A stretch of DNA of 64,000 bases from Roseovarius sp. MMSF_3350 (lineage in GTDB: Bacteria > Pseudomonadota > Alphaproteobacteria > Rhodobacterales > Rhodobacteraceae), in assembly GCF_030733425.1 (NCBI RefSeq), contig NZ_JASHIZ010000006.1, positions 62,001-126,000 of the forward strand. Reading direction: 5' to 3'. The notes under the pieces are model-generated. The model had not been told where the DNA came from, did not search any database, and saw only the letters and a program-made list of their open reading frames with translations. This document shows positions 36,019 to 45,265 of the stretch, piece after piece. Each line of letters starts with the position of its first letter. Within the stretch, counting starts at the first letter, position 1. Both the position numbers and the translations under genes were made by a program.

Positions 36019-36720
36019 TCAATCCGGCGCCAGCATGTATCCTTCGCCGCGCACCGTCTGCAAATAGCGCGGCTGCTTCGGGTCGGCCTCGATCTTGCGC
36101 CGCAACCGAGTGATCTGAACATCCACCGCGCGTTCCTGCGCCTGCCCCTTGTCGCGCCCCAGATCCTCGACCAGCTTGGTGCGGCTAACCGGCTCGCGCA
36201 GGTTCTCGGCAAAGATGCGCATCAGCTGAACCTCGGTTGCCGTCAGCCGGACAAGGTCTTCACCGCGCATCAGTTCCGACCGTTCGATATCGAAACGCAC
36301 CGGGCCCATGCTCAGAACTTTCGGCGCGATCTGTTCCGGTGCGGGCTCCGGCATCCGCCGCAAGATCGCGTTGATCCGCAACAACAGCTCCTTGGGCTCG
36401 AACGGTTTGGGAAGATAGTCGTCCGCACCGGCCTCGAGCCCCGCGATACGCTCGTCGGTCTCACCCTTTGCGGTCAACAATAGAATGGGCGTTTGAATCT
36501 TCTCGCGCAACGCCCGTGTCAGCATCACGCCATCCTCGCCGGGCATCATCACGTCCATCACGATCAGGTCGAACTCCAACCCCAACAGAACACGACGCGC
36601 GTGGCTGGCATCCCGCGCCACAGATACCAGAAAACCGTTGCGCGCAAGGAACTTGCGCAGAAGATCGCGGATGCGCTCGTCGTCATCGATGATCAGCAGG
36701 TGAGGCGCCGGATCGTTCAT
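36019..36720 (-). CDS. petR: OmpR-family response regulator PetR
   Basis: This 233-residue protein has a receiver domain with the acidic pocket IDDDE at 11-15, phosphoacceptor Asp56 in DLIVMDVMMP and Lys in YLPKPFEPKE, and a C-terminal winged helix ending YLQTVRGEGYMLAPD. The MarR-type gene petP directly upstream (ATGA overlap) and linkage to ilvE match the petP-petR pair known from Rhodobacter, where it was found beside the cytochrome bc1 genes. No histidine kinase is adjacent. Confidence 0.88.
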   Translation of the reverse strand: MNDPAPHLLIIDDDERIRDLLRKFLARNGFLVSVARDASHARRVLLGLEFDLIVMDVMMPGEDGVMLTRALREKIQTPILLLTAKGETDERIAGLEAGADDYLPKPFEPKELLLRINAILRRMPEPAPEQIAPKVLSMGPVRFDIERSELMRGEDLVRLTATEVQLMRIFAENLREPVSRTKLVEDLGRDKGQAQERAVDVQITRLRRKIEADPKQPRYLQTVRGEGYMLAPD

Positions 36721-37214
36721 TTATCTGTCTCCCGGATCGCATGATACTTTCGGCGCATGTCAGGGTCCATCATTGCTTCCAGCACTTGCCGGAACCCCGC
36801 GACGGCCTCGGGGCCCGCCTTGCGATACGCGGCCCGCATTCGAGCGCGCTGTGCGTCCGAAAGGGTCTGCTCAAGCGCGCGGCCCTTGTCCGTCAGGGTC
36901 AGGTTGCGTTCACGCCGGTCCGATTTGCCCTGCCGGCTTTCCACCAGCCCGTCCTCGACCAGAGTTCGCAGTACACGGTTCAGCGACTGCTTGGTCACGC
37001 CGAGGATGCCCAGCAGGTTGTTGACCGTGGTACCCGGCCGCCGCGCGATGAAATGCAGCGCGCGGTGATGCGCACGGCCATAGGCCATGGTGGCAAGGAT
37101 GCGATCCGGGTCCGCAGTGAACCCCCGGTAGGCGAAGAACATCGCCTCGATCCCCTGGCGCAGCTGTTCATCAGTCAGGAACAGCAGGCTTTCGCCGCTA
37201 TGCACCTCGGCCAT
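36717..37214 (-). CDS. petP: MarR-family regulator PetP
   Basis: This 165-residue protein has a MarR winged helix (TTVNNLLGILGVTKQSLNRVLRTLVEDGLVESRQGKSDRRERNL region; basic wing near residue 100). Partnered with petR it matches PetP. Three consecutive ATGs follow GGGAGG; the third (37212-37214) has the best spacing. An in-frame start at 37265 would add 17 residues. It is divergent from ilvE. Confidence 0.85.
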   Translation of the reverse strand: MAEVHSGESLLFLTDEQLRQGIEAMFFAYRGFTADPDRILATMAYGRAHHRALHFIARRPGTTVNNLLGILGVTKQSLNRVLRTLVEDGLVESRQGKSDRRERNLTLTDKGRALEQTLSDAQRARMRAAYRKAGPEAVAGFRQVLEAMMDPDMRRKYHAIRETDK

Positions 37215-37369
37215 CATCATCCTCCCGTCATACTCGGCGACAAGATAAGTCAGCCTTGTTGACATTCCAAGATCAAACTGGTAGCGAATCGCAGTTTCTG
37301 CGCAATTTTATGTCCGCTTCGGACGTTTGACGCGCAACAAATGGAAAAAGTCAGGCTGAGGAGGCGGAA

Positions 37370-38236
37370 ATGGCAGCATATGATGATCGGGACGGCAAGA
37401 TCTGGATGGACGGAAAGCTGGTCGAATGGCGGGACGCGAATGTGCATATTCTGACCCACGGCCTGCACTACGCCAGTTCCGTGTTCGAGGGCGAGCGGTG
37501 CTACAACGGCAGGATCTTCGAGAGCCGCAAGCATTCGGAACGCCTGCACTTTTCCGCTGGCCAGCTCGATTTCGAAATCCCCTACACGGTGGACGAGATC
37601 GAGGCCGCCAAGATGGAAGTTCTGCAAGCCAACGGGTTCGAGAACGCCTATGTCCGCGCAGTCGCATGGCGCGGCGCGGGCGAGGATATGGGCGTCGCGT
37701 CGGCCCGCAACCCCGTCCGCCTGGCCATCGCCGCCTGGGAATGGGGCGCCTATTACGGCGATGCCAAGATGAAGGGTGCCAAGCTCGACATTTCCAAGTG
37801 GAAGCGGCCCAGCCCCGAAACCATCCCCAGCCACGCCAAGGCCGCCGGTCTCTACATGATCTGCACCCTGTCGAAACACGCCGCCGAGGCGAAGGGCTGT
37901 TCCGATGCGATGATGTTCGATTATCGCGGCTACGTGGCCGAGGCGACGGGCGCCAACATCTTCTTCGTCAAGGATGGCGAGGTGCACACGCCCGATCCCG
38001 ACTGCTTCCTCAACGGGATCACGCGCCAGACCGTCATCGGGATGCTGAAAGACCGCCAGGTCAAGGTGCACGAGCGTTACATCATGCCCGAGGAGCTGGA
38101 AGGCTTCGAGCAATGCTGGCTGACCGGCACCGCCGCCGAGGTCACGCCCGTGGGCCAGATCGGCGACTACAATTTCGAGGTCGGCGCGCTGACCCGCGAC
38201 ATCGCGGAGAGCTACGAGAAACTGGTGCGGGCGTAA
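37370..38236 (+). CDS. ilvE: branched-chain amino acid aminotransferase
   Basis: This 288-residue class IV aminotransferase has HGLHYASSVFEGERCY at about 30-45, the PLP lysine in SHAKAAGLYM (about 155), and EATGANIFFVKDG. It transfers amino groups to the keto acids of leucine, isoleucine and valine. A strong AGGAGGCGG lies just before the ATG. It diverges from petP, with a possible TTGACA/TAGCGA promoter at 37259-37287. Confidence 0.93.
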   Translation: MAAYDDRDGKIWMDGKLVEWRDANVHILTHGLHYASSVFEGERCYNGRIFESRKHSERLHFSAGQLDFEIPYTVDEIEAAKMEVLQANGFENAYVRAVAWRGAGEDMGVASARNPVRLAIAAWEWGAYYGDAKMKGAKLDISKWKRPSPETIPSHAKAAGLYMICTLSKHAAEAKGCSDAMMFDYRGYVAEATGANIFFVKDGEVHTPDPDCFLNGITRQTVIGMLKDRQVKVHERYIMPEELEGFEQCWLTGTAAEVTPVGQIGDYNFEVGALTRDIAESYEKLVRA

Positions 38237-38266
38237 GGCCATGGCTTTCGCCTGCCGCGCCAGGAA

Positions 38267-39655
38267 ATGAGTGTGCGCACCGCGATCGGGGCTGCGAGCC
38301 TGCGGGACGGTGCGACACTGTCGTTTCACCATCATTTGCGAAACGGCGACGACCTTATGCGCGAGGTCTTGCAGACCTGCGCCGAAGAGGGCCTGCGCGA
38401 CCTGCACATCGCGCCCTCGTCGCTCTTTCCCTGCCATGCTGCCCTGATCCCTTTCGTGAAAGACGGCACCGTTACTCGGATCACCACGTCCTACATGAAC
38501 GGGCCCCTCGCAGAGACGGTGCAGCGCGGTCTTCTGCCTCATCCGGTCCGCCTGCAATCCCATGGCGGTCGGGCCGAGGCCATCGCCTCGGGCCGGCTCA
38601 AAATCGACGCGGCGTTCATCGCCGCACCGGCAGTGGACACCGAACGCAACCTCGGCGGCGCTGCGGGCCCGAACGCCTGTGGCCCGCTTGGATACGCCAT
38701 GGTCGATGCCGCCCATGCCCGTTACGTCACGACGGTCACCGATCACTATGTCTATGACTTGCCGCGTGTCTGCATCCCGGCCGCGCAGGTCGATCTCGTG
38801 GTCACCGTCGACAGCATCGGTGATGCGCAGCAGGTGGCCTCCGGCACGACCGCCCGTGCGCCGTCGCCCAAGGGGCAGGCCATCGCCGACCTGACTGCCC
38901 GCCTCATTGGCTGCAGCGGCCTTCTGAAAGACGGGTTCAGTTTCCAGACCGGCGCCGGCGCGACATCTCTTGCCGTTGCACGCAGCCTGGCGCCCGTCAT
39001 GGCCGAACGCGGCGTGGTTGGCGATTTCGCCGCAGGCGGCATCACCGGGCCACTGGTGCAAATGCTGCATTCCGGTCTCTTCCGCCGACTGCTCGACGTT
39101 CAGGCCTTCGACGGAGCCGCCGTGGCCTCCTATGCCAATGACACCGCGCATTTCGCGATGTCCGCGTGGGATTACGCGAGCCCGGCTAATCCCGACAGCG
39201 CGGCGTCCCGGCTTGACGTGATGATCCTCGGCGCGGCCGAGGTCGACATGAATTTCAACGTCAACGTCACCTGCGCCAGCGACGGGCGTATCATCGGCGG
39301 ATCGGGCGGCCATGCCGACACCGCTGCTGGCGCGAAGCTGGCCATCGTGACAACCCCGCTTTGCGCCGGCGGGTTTCCCAAGCTGGTCGAACGGCTGACC
39401 TGTCTCACCACGCCGGGCGACACCATTGGCGCCGTGGTCACGGAAGAAGGCATCGCCATCTCCCCCGCCGTCCCAGAGCTGGCGCGGGCCGCGAAGAGCG
39501 CCGGGTTGCCTCTGACGTCTCTCGACGACCTGCGCGGCAAGGCCGAAGCACAGGCCACGCAAAGTGTAACGCCCAGGTTCGCTGAACGCATCGTTGCCGA
39601 GTGCGAAGCGCCGGACGGCACCGTGATCGACCGCGTGCGCGCGCTGGACCCTTAA
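38267..39655 (+). CDS. citrate lyase alpha subunit-like protein (orphan)
   Basis: This 462-residue protein matches CitF, the citrate:acetyl-ACP transferase subunit. It shows TLSFHHHLRNGD at about 18-29, LHIAPSSLFPCHAAL, LQSHGGRAEAI, and the C-terminal NFNVNVTCASDGRIIGGSGGH. CitF from enterobacteria is about 510 residues; here the N-terminal helical region of about 50 residues is missing. No citD, citE, citC, citX or citG is near, so it may work as an independent CoA transferase. It starts 30 bp after ilvE; GTG two codons downstream is an alternative start. Confidence 0.8.
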   Translation: MSVRTAIGAASLRDGATLSFHHHLRNGDDLMREVLQTCAEEGLRDLHIAPSSLFPCHAALIPFVKDGTVTRITTSYMNGPLAETVQRGLLPHPVRLQSHGGRAEAIASGRLKIDAAFIAAPAVDTERNLGGAAGPNACGPLGYAMVDAAHARYVTTVTDHYVYDLPRVCIPAAQVDLVVTVDSIGDAQQVASGTTARAPSPKGQAIADLTARLIGCSGLLKDGFSFQTGAGATSLAVARSLAPVMAERGVVGDFAAGGITGPLVQMLHSGLFRRLLDVQAFDGAAVASYANDTAHFAMSAWDYASPANPDSAASRLDVMILGAAEVDMNFNVNVTCASDGRIIGGSGGHADTAAGAKLAIVTTPLCAGGFPKLVERLTCLTTPGDTIGAVVTEEGIAISPAVPELARAAKSAGLPLTSLDDLRGKAEAQATQSVTPRFAERIVAECEAPDGTVIDRVRALDP

Positions 39656-39662
39656 GCAATAG

Positions 39663-39690
39663 AAAAGCCGGGCAAGTAGGCCCGGCTTCC
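39663..39690. terminator. bidirectional terminator between citF-like and permease genes
   Basis: A perfect 9-bp stem AAGCCGGGC/GCCCGGCTT with a 6-nt loop lies between two convergent stops. On the minus strand it runs into TTTTC; on the plus strand the tail is CCCCTTT, which is weaker. Confidence 0.75.
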
Positions 39691-39710
39691 CCTTTGAATA
39701 TGTCCCTGTC

Positions 39711-40940
39711 TCAGCCCGGGCTCAGTCCGCGCAGGCGCTCCGACCGGCGGCGCAACAGCTCCACCGTGGTCAGCAGCAGGATCGAGATTGTCACAAGGAT
39801 TGTCGCCGCGGCAAGGATCGTCGGCGAGATCTGCTCGCGCAGGCCGGTGAACATCTGCCACGGCAGGGTCTGTTGCTGCGCCGAGCCGACGAACAGCACC
39901 ACGACCACCTCGTCAAAGGACGTGATGAAGGCGAAAAGCCCGCCCGAGATCACGCCCGGCAGGATGAGCGGCATCTGAACCCGGAAGAACGTCGTCACCG
40001 GGTTTGCGCCCATGTTGGCCGAGGCCCGTGTCAGCGAGCGGTCGAAGCCGACCAGCGTCGCCGTCACCGTGATGATGACAAACGGCACGCCCAGGGCCGC
40101 GTGTGCCAGGATCACTTTCACGTATCCGACGAAGGCCTGGTCGAGGCCAAGGTTCGCCTCCAGCCAGTTGCCCAGCGGTGCGTAGAAAAAGAACATGCCG
40201 GTGGCCGAAATGATCAGCGGCACGATCATCGGCGAGATCAGGATCGCCATGATCGCCTGCCGCCCGGGCACATGGCTTTGCGACAGGCCAATGGCCGCCA
40301 GCGTGCCCAGGCTGACCGAGATGAACGTCGCGAAGGGCGCGATGATCAGCGAGTTCTTCAGCGGCGTCATCCACTCGTCCGTGCCCAAGAAATCGCGGTA
40401 GTGCTTCAGCGAATAGCCCTCGGCCTGGAAGTTCAGCATCTCGGGCGTGAAGGTAAAGAAGTTCTCGGCATTGAAACTCAGCCACATCACCGGGATCAGC
40501 GGCGCGATCAGGAAGAAGAACACAAGCCCGCAGATGAACAGGAAAGTGTTGTGCCACAGCACCTGGCCGGGGGTGTAATAGATCGGCACGTTCTTGCGGT
40601 AATCGCCGGTGTCGAGCCAGTACGCGAACCAACTGAGAACCGCGCCGATGATCACGCCGGAAATCGCCGCGCCAAGCCCGCCGGCGACAAATCCCGCGAT
40701 GGCGAAGGCCGCGATTATACCCCAGCGGGTTTGCGTGCGCTGACGTGACATCTGATGCGCCAGCATCGCGATCCCGGCGCCGATGGCCGCGCCGACAAGC
40801 GCGCCAAGCCAAGGCTGACCATAGACGTTACCGGCGACAAATCCGAACATCGCGCCCAGAACCGCCGTCAGTGGCAAGGTGAACCCGGTCAGCGGCGGGC
40901 GCGGAATGGTGACTGTGTAGCCATCGTCTTGATCGGTCAT
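39711..40940 (-). CDS. ABC transporter permease (PotC-like) with N-terminal membrane extension
   Basis: This 409-residue permease has a normal PotC-type core from about residue 130 (six transmembrane segments, with the EAA-type loop ASANMGANPVTTFFRVQMPLI near 320-340). Before it lies an extra region of about 125 residues with three or four glycine/alanine-rich hydrophobic segments (GALVGAAIGAGIAML, AGFVAGGLGAAISGVIIGA). Typical PotC proteins are about 260-280 residues, so this is a fusion or elaboration. It is the last gene of the four-gene transporter operon, 3 bp after the first permease. Confidence 0.85.
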   Translation of the reverse strand: MTDQDDGYTVTIPRPPLTGFTLPLTAVLGAMFGFVAGNVYGQPWLGALVGAAIGAGIAMLAHQMSRQRTQTRWGIIAAFAIAGFVAGGLGAAISGVIIGAVLSWFAYWLDTGDYRKNVPIYYTPGQVLWHNTFLFICGLVFFFLIAPLIPVMWLSFNAENFFTFTPEMLNFQAEGYSLKHYRDFLGTDEWMTPLKNSLIIAPFATFISVSLGTLAAIGLSQSHVPGRQAIMAILISPMIVPLIISATGMFFFYAPLGNWLEANLGLDQAFVGYVKVILAHAALGVPFVIITVTATLVGFDRSLTRASANMGANPVTTFFRVQMPLILPGVISGGLFAFITSFDEVVVVLFVGSAQQQTLPWQMFTGLREQISPTILAAATILVTISILLLTTVELLRRRSERLRGLSPG

Positions 40941-40943
40941 GAC

Positions 40944-42683
40944 CTAGCCCCCCAACTTGACGTTATCGATGCCCACGATCCTGTCGTAGCACCAGTAAAG
41001 CACCAGCACGACGACCAGCAGGATCGTTCCCAGCGCGGCCGCCAGACCCCAGTTCAGCGAGCTGGAAATGTGATAGGCGATCCGGTTCGAGATGAAGACT
41101 CCGTCGGTGCCGCCCACGATCTCGGGCGTGATGTAATAGCCGATCGACAGGATGAAGACGAGGATCGAGCCCGCGCCGATGCCCGGCACCGATTGCGGGA
41201 AGTAGACCCGCCAGAAGGCCGTGACATTCGTCGCGCCCAGCGATTTCGCCGCGCGAAGGTAGGACGGCGGGATCGTCTTCATCACCGAGTAGAGCGGCAG
41301 GATCATGAACGGCAGCAGGATATGCGTCATGGCAATGATCGTGCCCGTCGCGTTGTTCATCAATATCAATCGGTTCGCATTATCCACGAAGCCCAGCCAG
41401 ACAAGGATCTCGTTGATCACCCCCTGTTGCTGCAACAGCACCTTCCACGCGGAGGTCCGCACCAGAAGCGAAGTCCAGAACGGCAGCAGAACGAGGATCA
41501 TCAGCACGTTCGCCGTGCGCAACGGCAGATTGGCCAGGATCCACGCCACCGGATAGCCCAAGAGGATGCAACTGCCCGTGATGATCAGCGACATGTAAAG
41601 CGTGCGCATGAACAAGGTGATGTAGATCTGCTGATTTTCGGGCCGCGCCTCGACCCCTTCGAATCCAAGCTGATAATCGGCTGCGTTCAGGAAATATCCC
41701 GACGTGTAGGACGATTTGTAAACGCTAAGCGTCTTCCAGGTTCGCGGATTGCCCCAGCCCTCGTCGATCTCCAGAAACGAGTCCTTGAAATTCAGCTGCG
41801 GCTGATCTGCTAGCATCTCCTGCGCCGCAACAAGTTGCTCTGCTCCGAAACCGCTGTATGACGCCACATCGGCACCGGCCTGCAATTCCTGGATCAGGGC
41901 GATCTTGACCGACTCCCAAGGTTCTTCCTCGGCGACGACATCTTCTTCAGCGATAGCCGTATAGACTGCAAAGCTGGCATATTCATACGCGGTTCGCGGC
42001 AGCAGCGCGGAAATTTCCGCTCCGGGCAGAAATCCGGTTCCGCCGGTAAAGCTGTCGCCTGTCAGGGTCCGCAACCGGGCCCGGGCACGGTCCAGCACAT
42101 CCTGGTCGGAGTTCTCGGCCGTTTCGCCGCCGCGCATCAGATCGAACCAGAATGTCTCATTGTCCCAGGTGTCCTCGGCCAGATCTTCAAGCGCATCGAT
42201 CTGGTCTTCGCCGATCTCGTCAAGGTCGCGTCCGACCGAGCGAAACTGTGACGACAGGCCGGTTTGTTCGTAATTCAGGCGTGTGCCCAGTTTGGTGTGC
42301 TCCTTCGCCTCGGAGGCAAGGAACAGGTCATAGTAGAGCGCCTCATAGACGGGTTCGCCCGGCAGGTCGCTCGCCGTCGGATCCCACTCGGAAATGGCGC
42401 TGACGGTTTGCGGCAGGGTATCGGGCACGATCGTGTTGTCGACCGACCGCAGCAGCATCGAGACGATGGGAACGATGAAGGTTACAAGAACAAAAATCAG
42501 CAACGGCGCGATGAGCAGCAGCGCTCGCATCTTCTGGCGGCGCAGTGTGCGCGAAAGGCTTTTCTTTAGCGGTGTGCCGTCTGCAGCCAGAACCGGGCCG
42601 CCCTCGTTGCTGTCCGCAATGCGCAGCCCGTCATCGGGTGTGGGTGCCACCTTCCCGGTCGTCGCGTCAGTCACATCGCTCAT
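40944..42683 (-). CDS. ABC transporter permease (PotB-like) with large periplasmic insert
   Basis: This 579-residue permease has one transmembrane segment at about 51-75, an unusually long hydrophilic, acidic region at about 76-350, then five segments with the EAA loop RAAKSLGATNVTAFWRVYFP near 475-495. Normal PotB proteins are about 280-310 residues. The insert is rich in Asp/Glu and predicted to face the periplasm. It could contact the binding protein or capture the ligand. The gene lies between the binding protein and second permease genes. Confidence 0.85.
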   Translation of the reverse strand: MSDVTDATTGKVAPTPDDGLRIADSNEGGPVLAADGTPLKKSLSRTLRRQKMRALLLIAPLLIFVLVTFIVPIVSMLLRSVDNTIVPDTLPQTVSAISEWDPTASDLPGEPVYEALYYDLFLASEAKEHTKLGTRLNYEQTGLSSQFRSVGRDLDEIGEDQIDALEDLAEDTWDNETFWFDLMRGGETAENSDQDVLDRARARLRTLTGDSFTGGTGFLPGAEISALLPRTAYEYASFAVYTAIAEEDVVAEEEPWESVKIALIQELQAGADVASYSGFGAEQLVAAQEMLADQPQLNFKDSFLEIDEGWGNPRTWKTLSVYKSSYTSGYFLNAADYQLGFEGVEARPENQQIYITLFMRTLYMSLIITGSCILLGYPVAWILANLPLRTANVLMILVLLPFWTSLLVRTSAWKVLLQQQGVINEILVWLGFVDNANRLILMNNATGTIIAMTHILLPFMILPLYSVMKTIPPSYLRAAKSLGATNVTAFWRVYFPQSVPGIGAGSILVFILSIGYYITPEIVGGTDGVFISNRIAYHISSSLNWGLAAALGTILLVVVLVLYWCYDRIVGIDNVKLGG

Positions 42684-42726
42684 AAAGTCCCCGTCGGCCG
42701 TTTGTTGTATTGTTTTTTGTCGGTGT

Positions 42727-42750
42727 GGAAGGGCCGCGGACGGCCCTTCC
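42727..42750 (-). other. intercistronic hairpin after the binding-protein gene
   Basis: A perfect 10-bp stem (GGAAGGGCCG/CGGCCCTTCC, 4-nt loop) lies 21 bp after the binding-protein stop and before the first permease. There is no T-tract, so it is more likely an mRNA-stabilising or partial-attenuation stem that raises binding-protein yield. Confidence 0.6.
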
Positions 42751-42771
42751 GGATTTCACTATGCGAACCGC

Positions 42772-43884
42772 TTATTGTGCCAGCCACGCCTGGAACTTGG
42801 CGTCGATGTCGTCGCGGTAGTCAGCCCAGAACTCGTAGTTGTAGAGGAACGTGTTCTTGGCGTTCTCCGGGTCCGTCGGCATGTGCGGCGCCATGTCGAT
42901 GCCCAGATCGGCGTGCTGACCCACCAGCGGTGCCGAGGAGGCACGTGCCGGACCGTACGAAATATACTTGGCCTGATCGGCCAGACGCTGGGTGTCGGTG
43001 GCGAACATGATGAAGTCCATGGCGCGCGCCAGACGATCCTCGGGCAAGCCTTCGGGGATGATCCAGCCGTCCAGGTCGAAGACCTGCGCGTCCCACATCA
43101 TGCCGATCGGCTGATCCTGCTCTTCGATCGCGGCAAACAGGCGGCCGTTATAGGTCGAGCCCATGAAGACCTCGCCATCTGCCAGAAGCTGCGGGGTGTC
43201 GGCACCGGCGGACCACCAGATCACGTCGTCCTTGATGGTTGCCAGCTTGTCCAGCGCCCGCTGCTGGCCTTCGTCGGTGGCCAGAACGTCGTAGACTTCT
43301 TCTTTCGGAACGCCGTCACAAAGCAGCGCCCATTCGACGTTGTTGATCGGGCGCTTTTCCAGCGCGCGCTTGCCCGGATAGGTTTCCAGGTCGAACACGT
43401 CGCAGATGTCGTTCGGCGCTTCCACGCCTTCCGGCACCATGTCGGTGCGATAGCCGAAGGTGGTCGAGTAGACGATCTGCGGGATGAAGCAGTCACCGAC
43501 CAGCAGTTCGCCGAAATCTTCCTCTGCCGAGGTGCCATCGGGGGCGGCGGCCAGATGCTCTTCGGGGTCGATTTCCATCGCCAGGCCTTCGTCGCAGAGG
43601 CGCAGCGCATCGGCGGCCACCACATCGACAACATCCCAGGTGATGTTCCCGGCCTCGTCCATGGCGCGCAGCTTGGCCACGGCCTCGTTCGAGCTTTCGT
43701 CCCAGATCACTTCCAGGCCTTCGTTCATCTCCATGTACGGCTCGGTATAGGCTTTCTGCTGGCTCGCCTGATAGGCGCCGCCCCAGGACACGACGGTCAT
43801 CGAGTCGGCCATTTCCTGTGCGTGAGCCGACGCGGCAGCAACCGTCAGTGCGGTCGTCGCCATGAGTGTTTTCGTCAGTTTCAT
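42772..43884 (-). CDS. ABC transporter substrate-binding protein (PotD/spermidine-putrescine type)
   Basis: This 370-residue periplasmic protein has a Sec signal (about 1-22, cleavage after AHA) and the family pattern of extracellular solute-binding proteins of the PotD group: MTVVSWGGAYQ, WDVVDVVAADALRL, and WSAGADTPQLLADGEV. The ligand is unknown; the neighbouring ectoine-hydrolase-like gene makes an ectoine-related or other amino-acid derivative possible. The ATG follows GGGAGAATGAC. It is second in the operon after the ATPase gene. Confidence 0.88.
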   Translation of the reverse strand: MKLTKTLMATTALTVAAASAHAQEMADSMTVVSWGGAYQASQQKAYTEPYMEMNEGLEVIWDESSNEAVAKLRAMDEAGNITWDVVDVVAADALRLCDEGLAMEIDPEEHLAAAPDGTSAEEDFGELLVGDCFIPQIVYSTTFGYRTDMVPEGVEAPNDICDVFDLETYPGKRALEKRPINNVEWALLCDGVPKEEVYDVLATDEGQQRALDKLATIKDDVIWWSAGADTPQLLADGEVFMGSTYNGRLFAAIEEQDQPIGMMWDAQVFDLDGWIIPEGLPEDRLARAMDFIMFATDTQRLADQAKYISYGPARASSAPLVGQHADLGIDMAPHMPTDPENAKNTFLYNYEFWADYRDDIDAKFQAWLAQ

Positions 43885-43997
43885 GTCATTCTCCCAAAGT
43901 ACTCCCGTTTACCTTTCGGGCCCCATGTCACGGGAACAACATGCGGACCTCGTTCTATCCGAGCTGGCGCGGTGGCCCGCTCGAATGCCTTTAACTC

Positions 43998-45101
43998 CTA
44001 GTTCGCATCCAGCGCGCGGCAATCCTCGGGCAGCCAGCCGATCTCTATCGTCTCGCCCGGTGTCAGCCGGGTCTGGTCCGGCGCGTTACGCGACTTGATC
44101 ACGAAATTGTCGTTACCCGCCACGCTCAGACGGGTGCGGAAAATATCACCCATATAGATGAATTCCAGCACCTCGGCCTTGATCGTATGCGTGCCTTCCT
44201 TGAGGCGTTTCTTGTCGAATTCCACGCGTTCCGGCCGGATCGAGACGCGCGTGCGCTCGCCGACCTTGCTGACGTTGACCGGCTTGCAGTCGATGATTCC
44301 ACCATCATCCAACTGCACCTGCGCGAGGCCGCCCTCGATCTCCTTGACGGTGCCTTCCAGCGTGTTGTTCTCACCGATGAACTGCGCGACAAAGCTGTTC
44401 TGCGGACTTTCATAAAGCTCGTCCGGCGGCGCCAGCTGCTGGATGCGGCCATCGTCGAACACCGCGACGCGGTCCGACATGGTGAGCGCTTCGGTCTGGT
44501 CGTGGGTCACGTAAACAGTGGTGATGCCCAAGTCGTGTGCCAGCTTGGTGATCTCGAACTGCATGTGCTCGCGCAGTTGTTTGTCGAGCGCGCCCAAAGG
44601 CTCGTCCATCAGGACCAGCTCGGGCTCGAACACCAGCGCCCGAGCCAATGCGATCCGCTGTTGTTGACCGCCCGACAACTGCGCCGGGCGGCGCCCGCCG
44701 AAGGCACCCATTTGCACCATGTCCAGCGCCCGCTTGACCTTCGTCTCGCGGTCGGACTTGCCGATCTTGCGCACCTCCAGCGGGAAGGACAGGTTCTCGG
44801 CCACTGTCATGTGCGGGAAGAGGGCATAGTTCTGGAACACCATGCCGATGCCCCGCTTGTGCGGCGGAATATCGTTGATCGAGACGCCGTCCAGTAGGAT
44901 TCGCCCGTGCGTGGCCGTCTCGAAACCTGCCAGCATCATCAGACATGTGGTCTTGCCGGATCCCGACGGCCCCAGCATCGTCAGGAACTCGCCCTTGGGC
45001 ATGGAAAGGTTCAGATCCTTTACGACCAGCGTCTCGCCGTCGTAACTTTTCTGAACGCGATCAAATGCGACGAACGCATCGCTCGCTTGCGATTCGGTCA
45101 A
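43998..45101 (-). CDS. ABC transporter ATP-binding protein (PotA type)
   Basis: This 367-residue ATPase has Walker A GPSGSGKTT at about 45-53, the Q-loop VFQNYALFPHMTV, signature LSGGQQQR near 143, Walker B LVLMDEP near 163, the switch histidine in YVTHDQTEAL, and a C-terminal TOBE domain. It energises the PotD/B/C-type transporter encoded downstream. The start is a TTG at 45099-45101 with GGGGAGA 7 bp upstream. It is first in the operon and diverges from the doeA-like gene. Confidence 0.9.
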   Translation of the reverse strand: MTESQASDAFVAFDRVQKSYDGETLVVKDLNLSMPKGEFLTMLGPSGSGKTTCLMMLAGFETATHGRILLDGVSINDIPPHKRGIGMVFQNYALFPHMTVAENLSFPLEVRKIGKSDRETKVKRALDMVQMGAFGGRRPAQLSGGQQQRIALARALVFEPELVLMDEPLGALDKQLREHMQFEITKLAHDLGITTVYVTHDQTEALTMSDRVAVFDDGRIQQLAPPDELYESPQNSFVAQFIGENNTLEGTVKEIEGGLAQVQLDDGGIIDCKPVNVSKVGERTRVSIRPERVEFDKKRLKEGTHTIKAEVLEFIYMGDIFRTRLSVAGNDNFVIKSRNAPDQTRLTPGETIEIGWLPEDCRALDAN

Positions 45102-45265
45102 GAGTGTCTCCCCATAATATTCTTACTCGCGGTTGCTCCGCGCTCGGCAGGAAATAAAGACAGATTCCGGCAGTGATGCAAGCGATCTCCTTTAAATTCT
45201 TCCCCTGAAGGCGAATCGACTGGCTACGCTCATCAAACAGTCACTTTTCCTGCGAGGTGCCAAAC

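Noticed and set aside
35753..36022. 89-codon minus-strand frame between petR and leuC
   Set aside because: Its first two thirds translate the composite repeat, so it is not a real protein; only the last 22-28 codons are kept as a possible leader.
34366..36483. Very long open frame (about 700 codons) on the plus strand opposite leuC and petR
   Set aside because: It runs antisense to clearly conserved genes; its length is due to high-GC codon bias on the other strand. The same holds for long frames at 57601-59718 (plus), 37250-39562 (minus) and 46725-47981 (plus).
37311..37323. GTCCGCTTCGGAC palindrome between petP and ilvE
   Set aside because: A 5-bp perfect stem with a 3-nt loop is too short to call an operator without a second copy or known motif.
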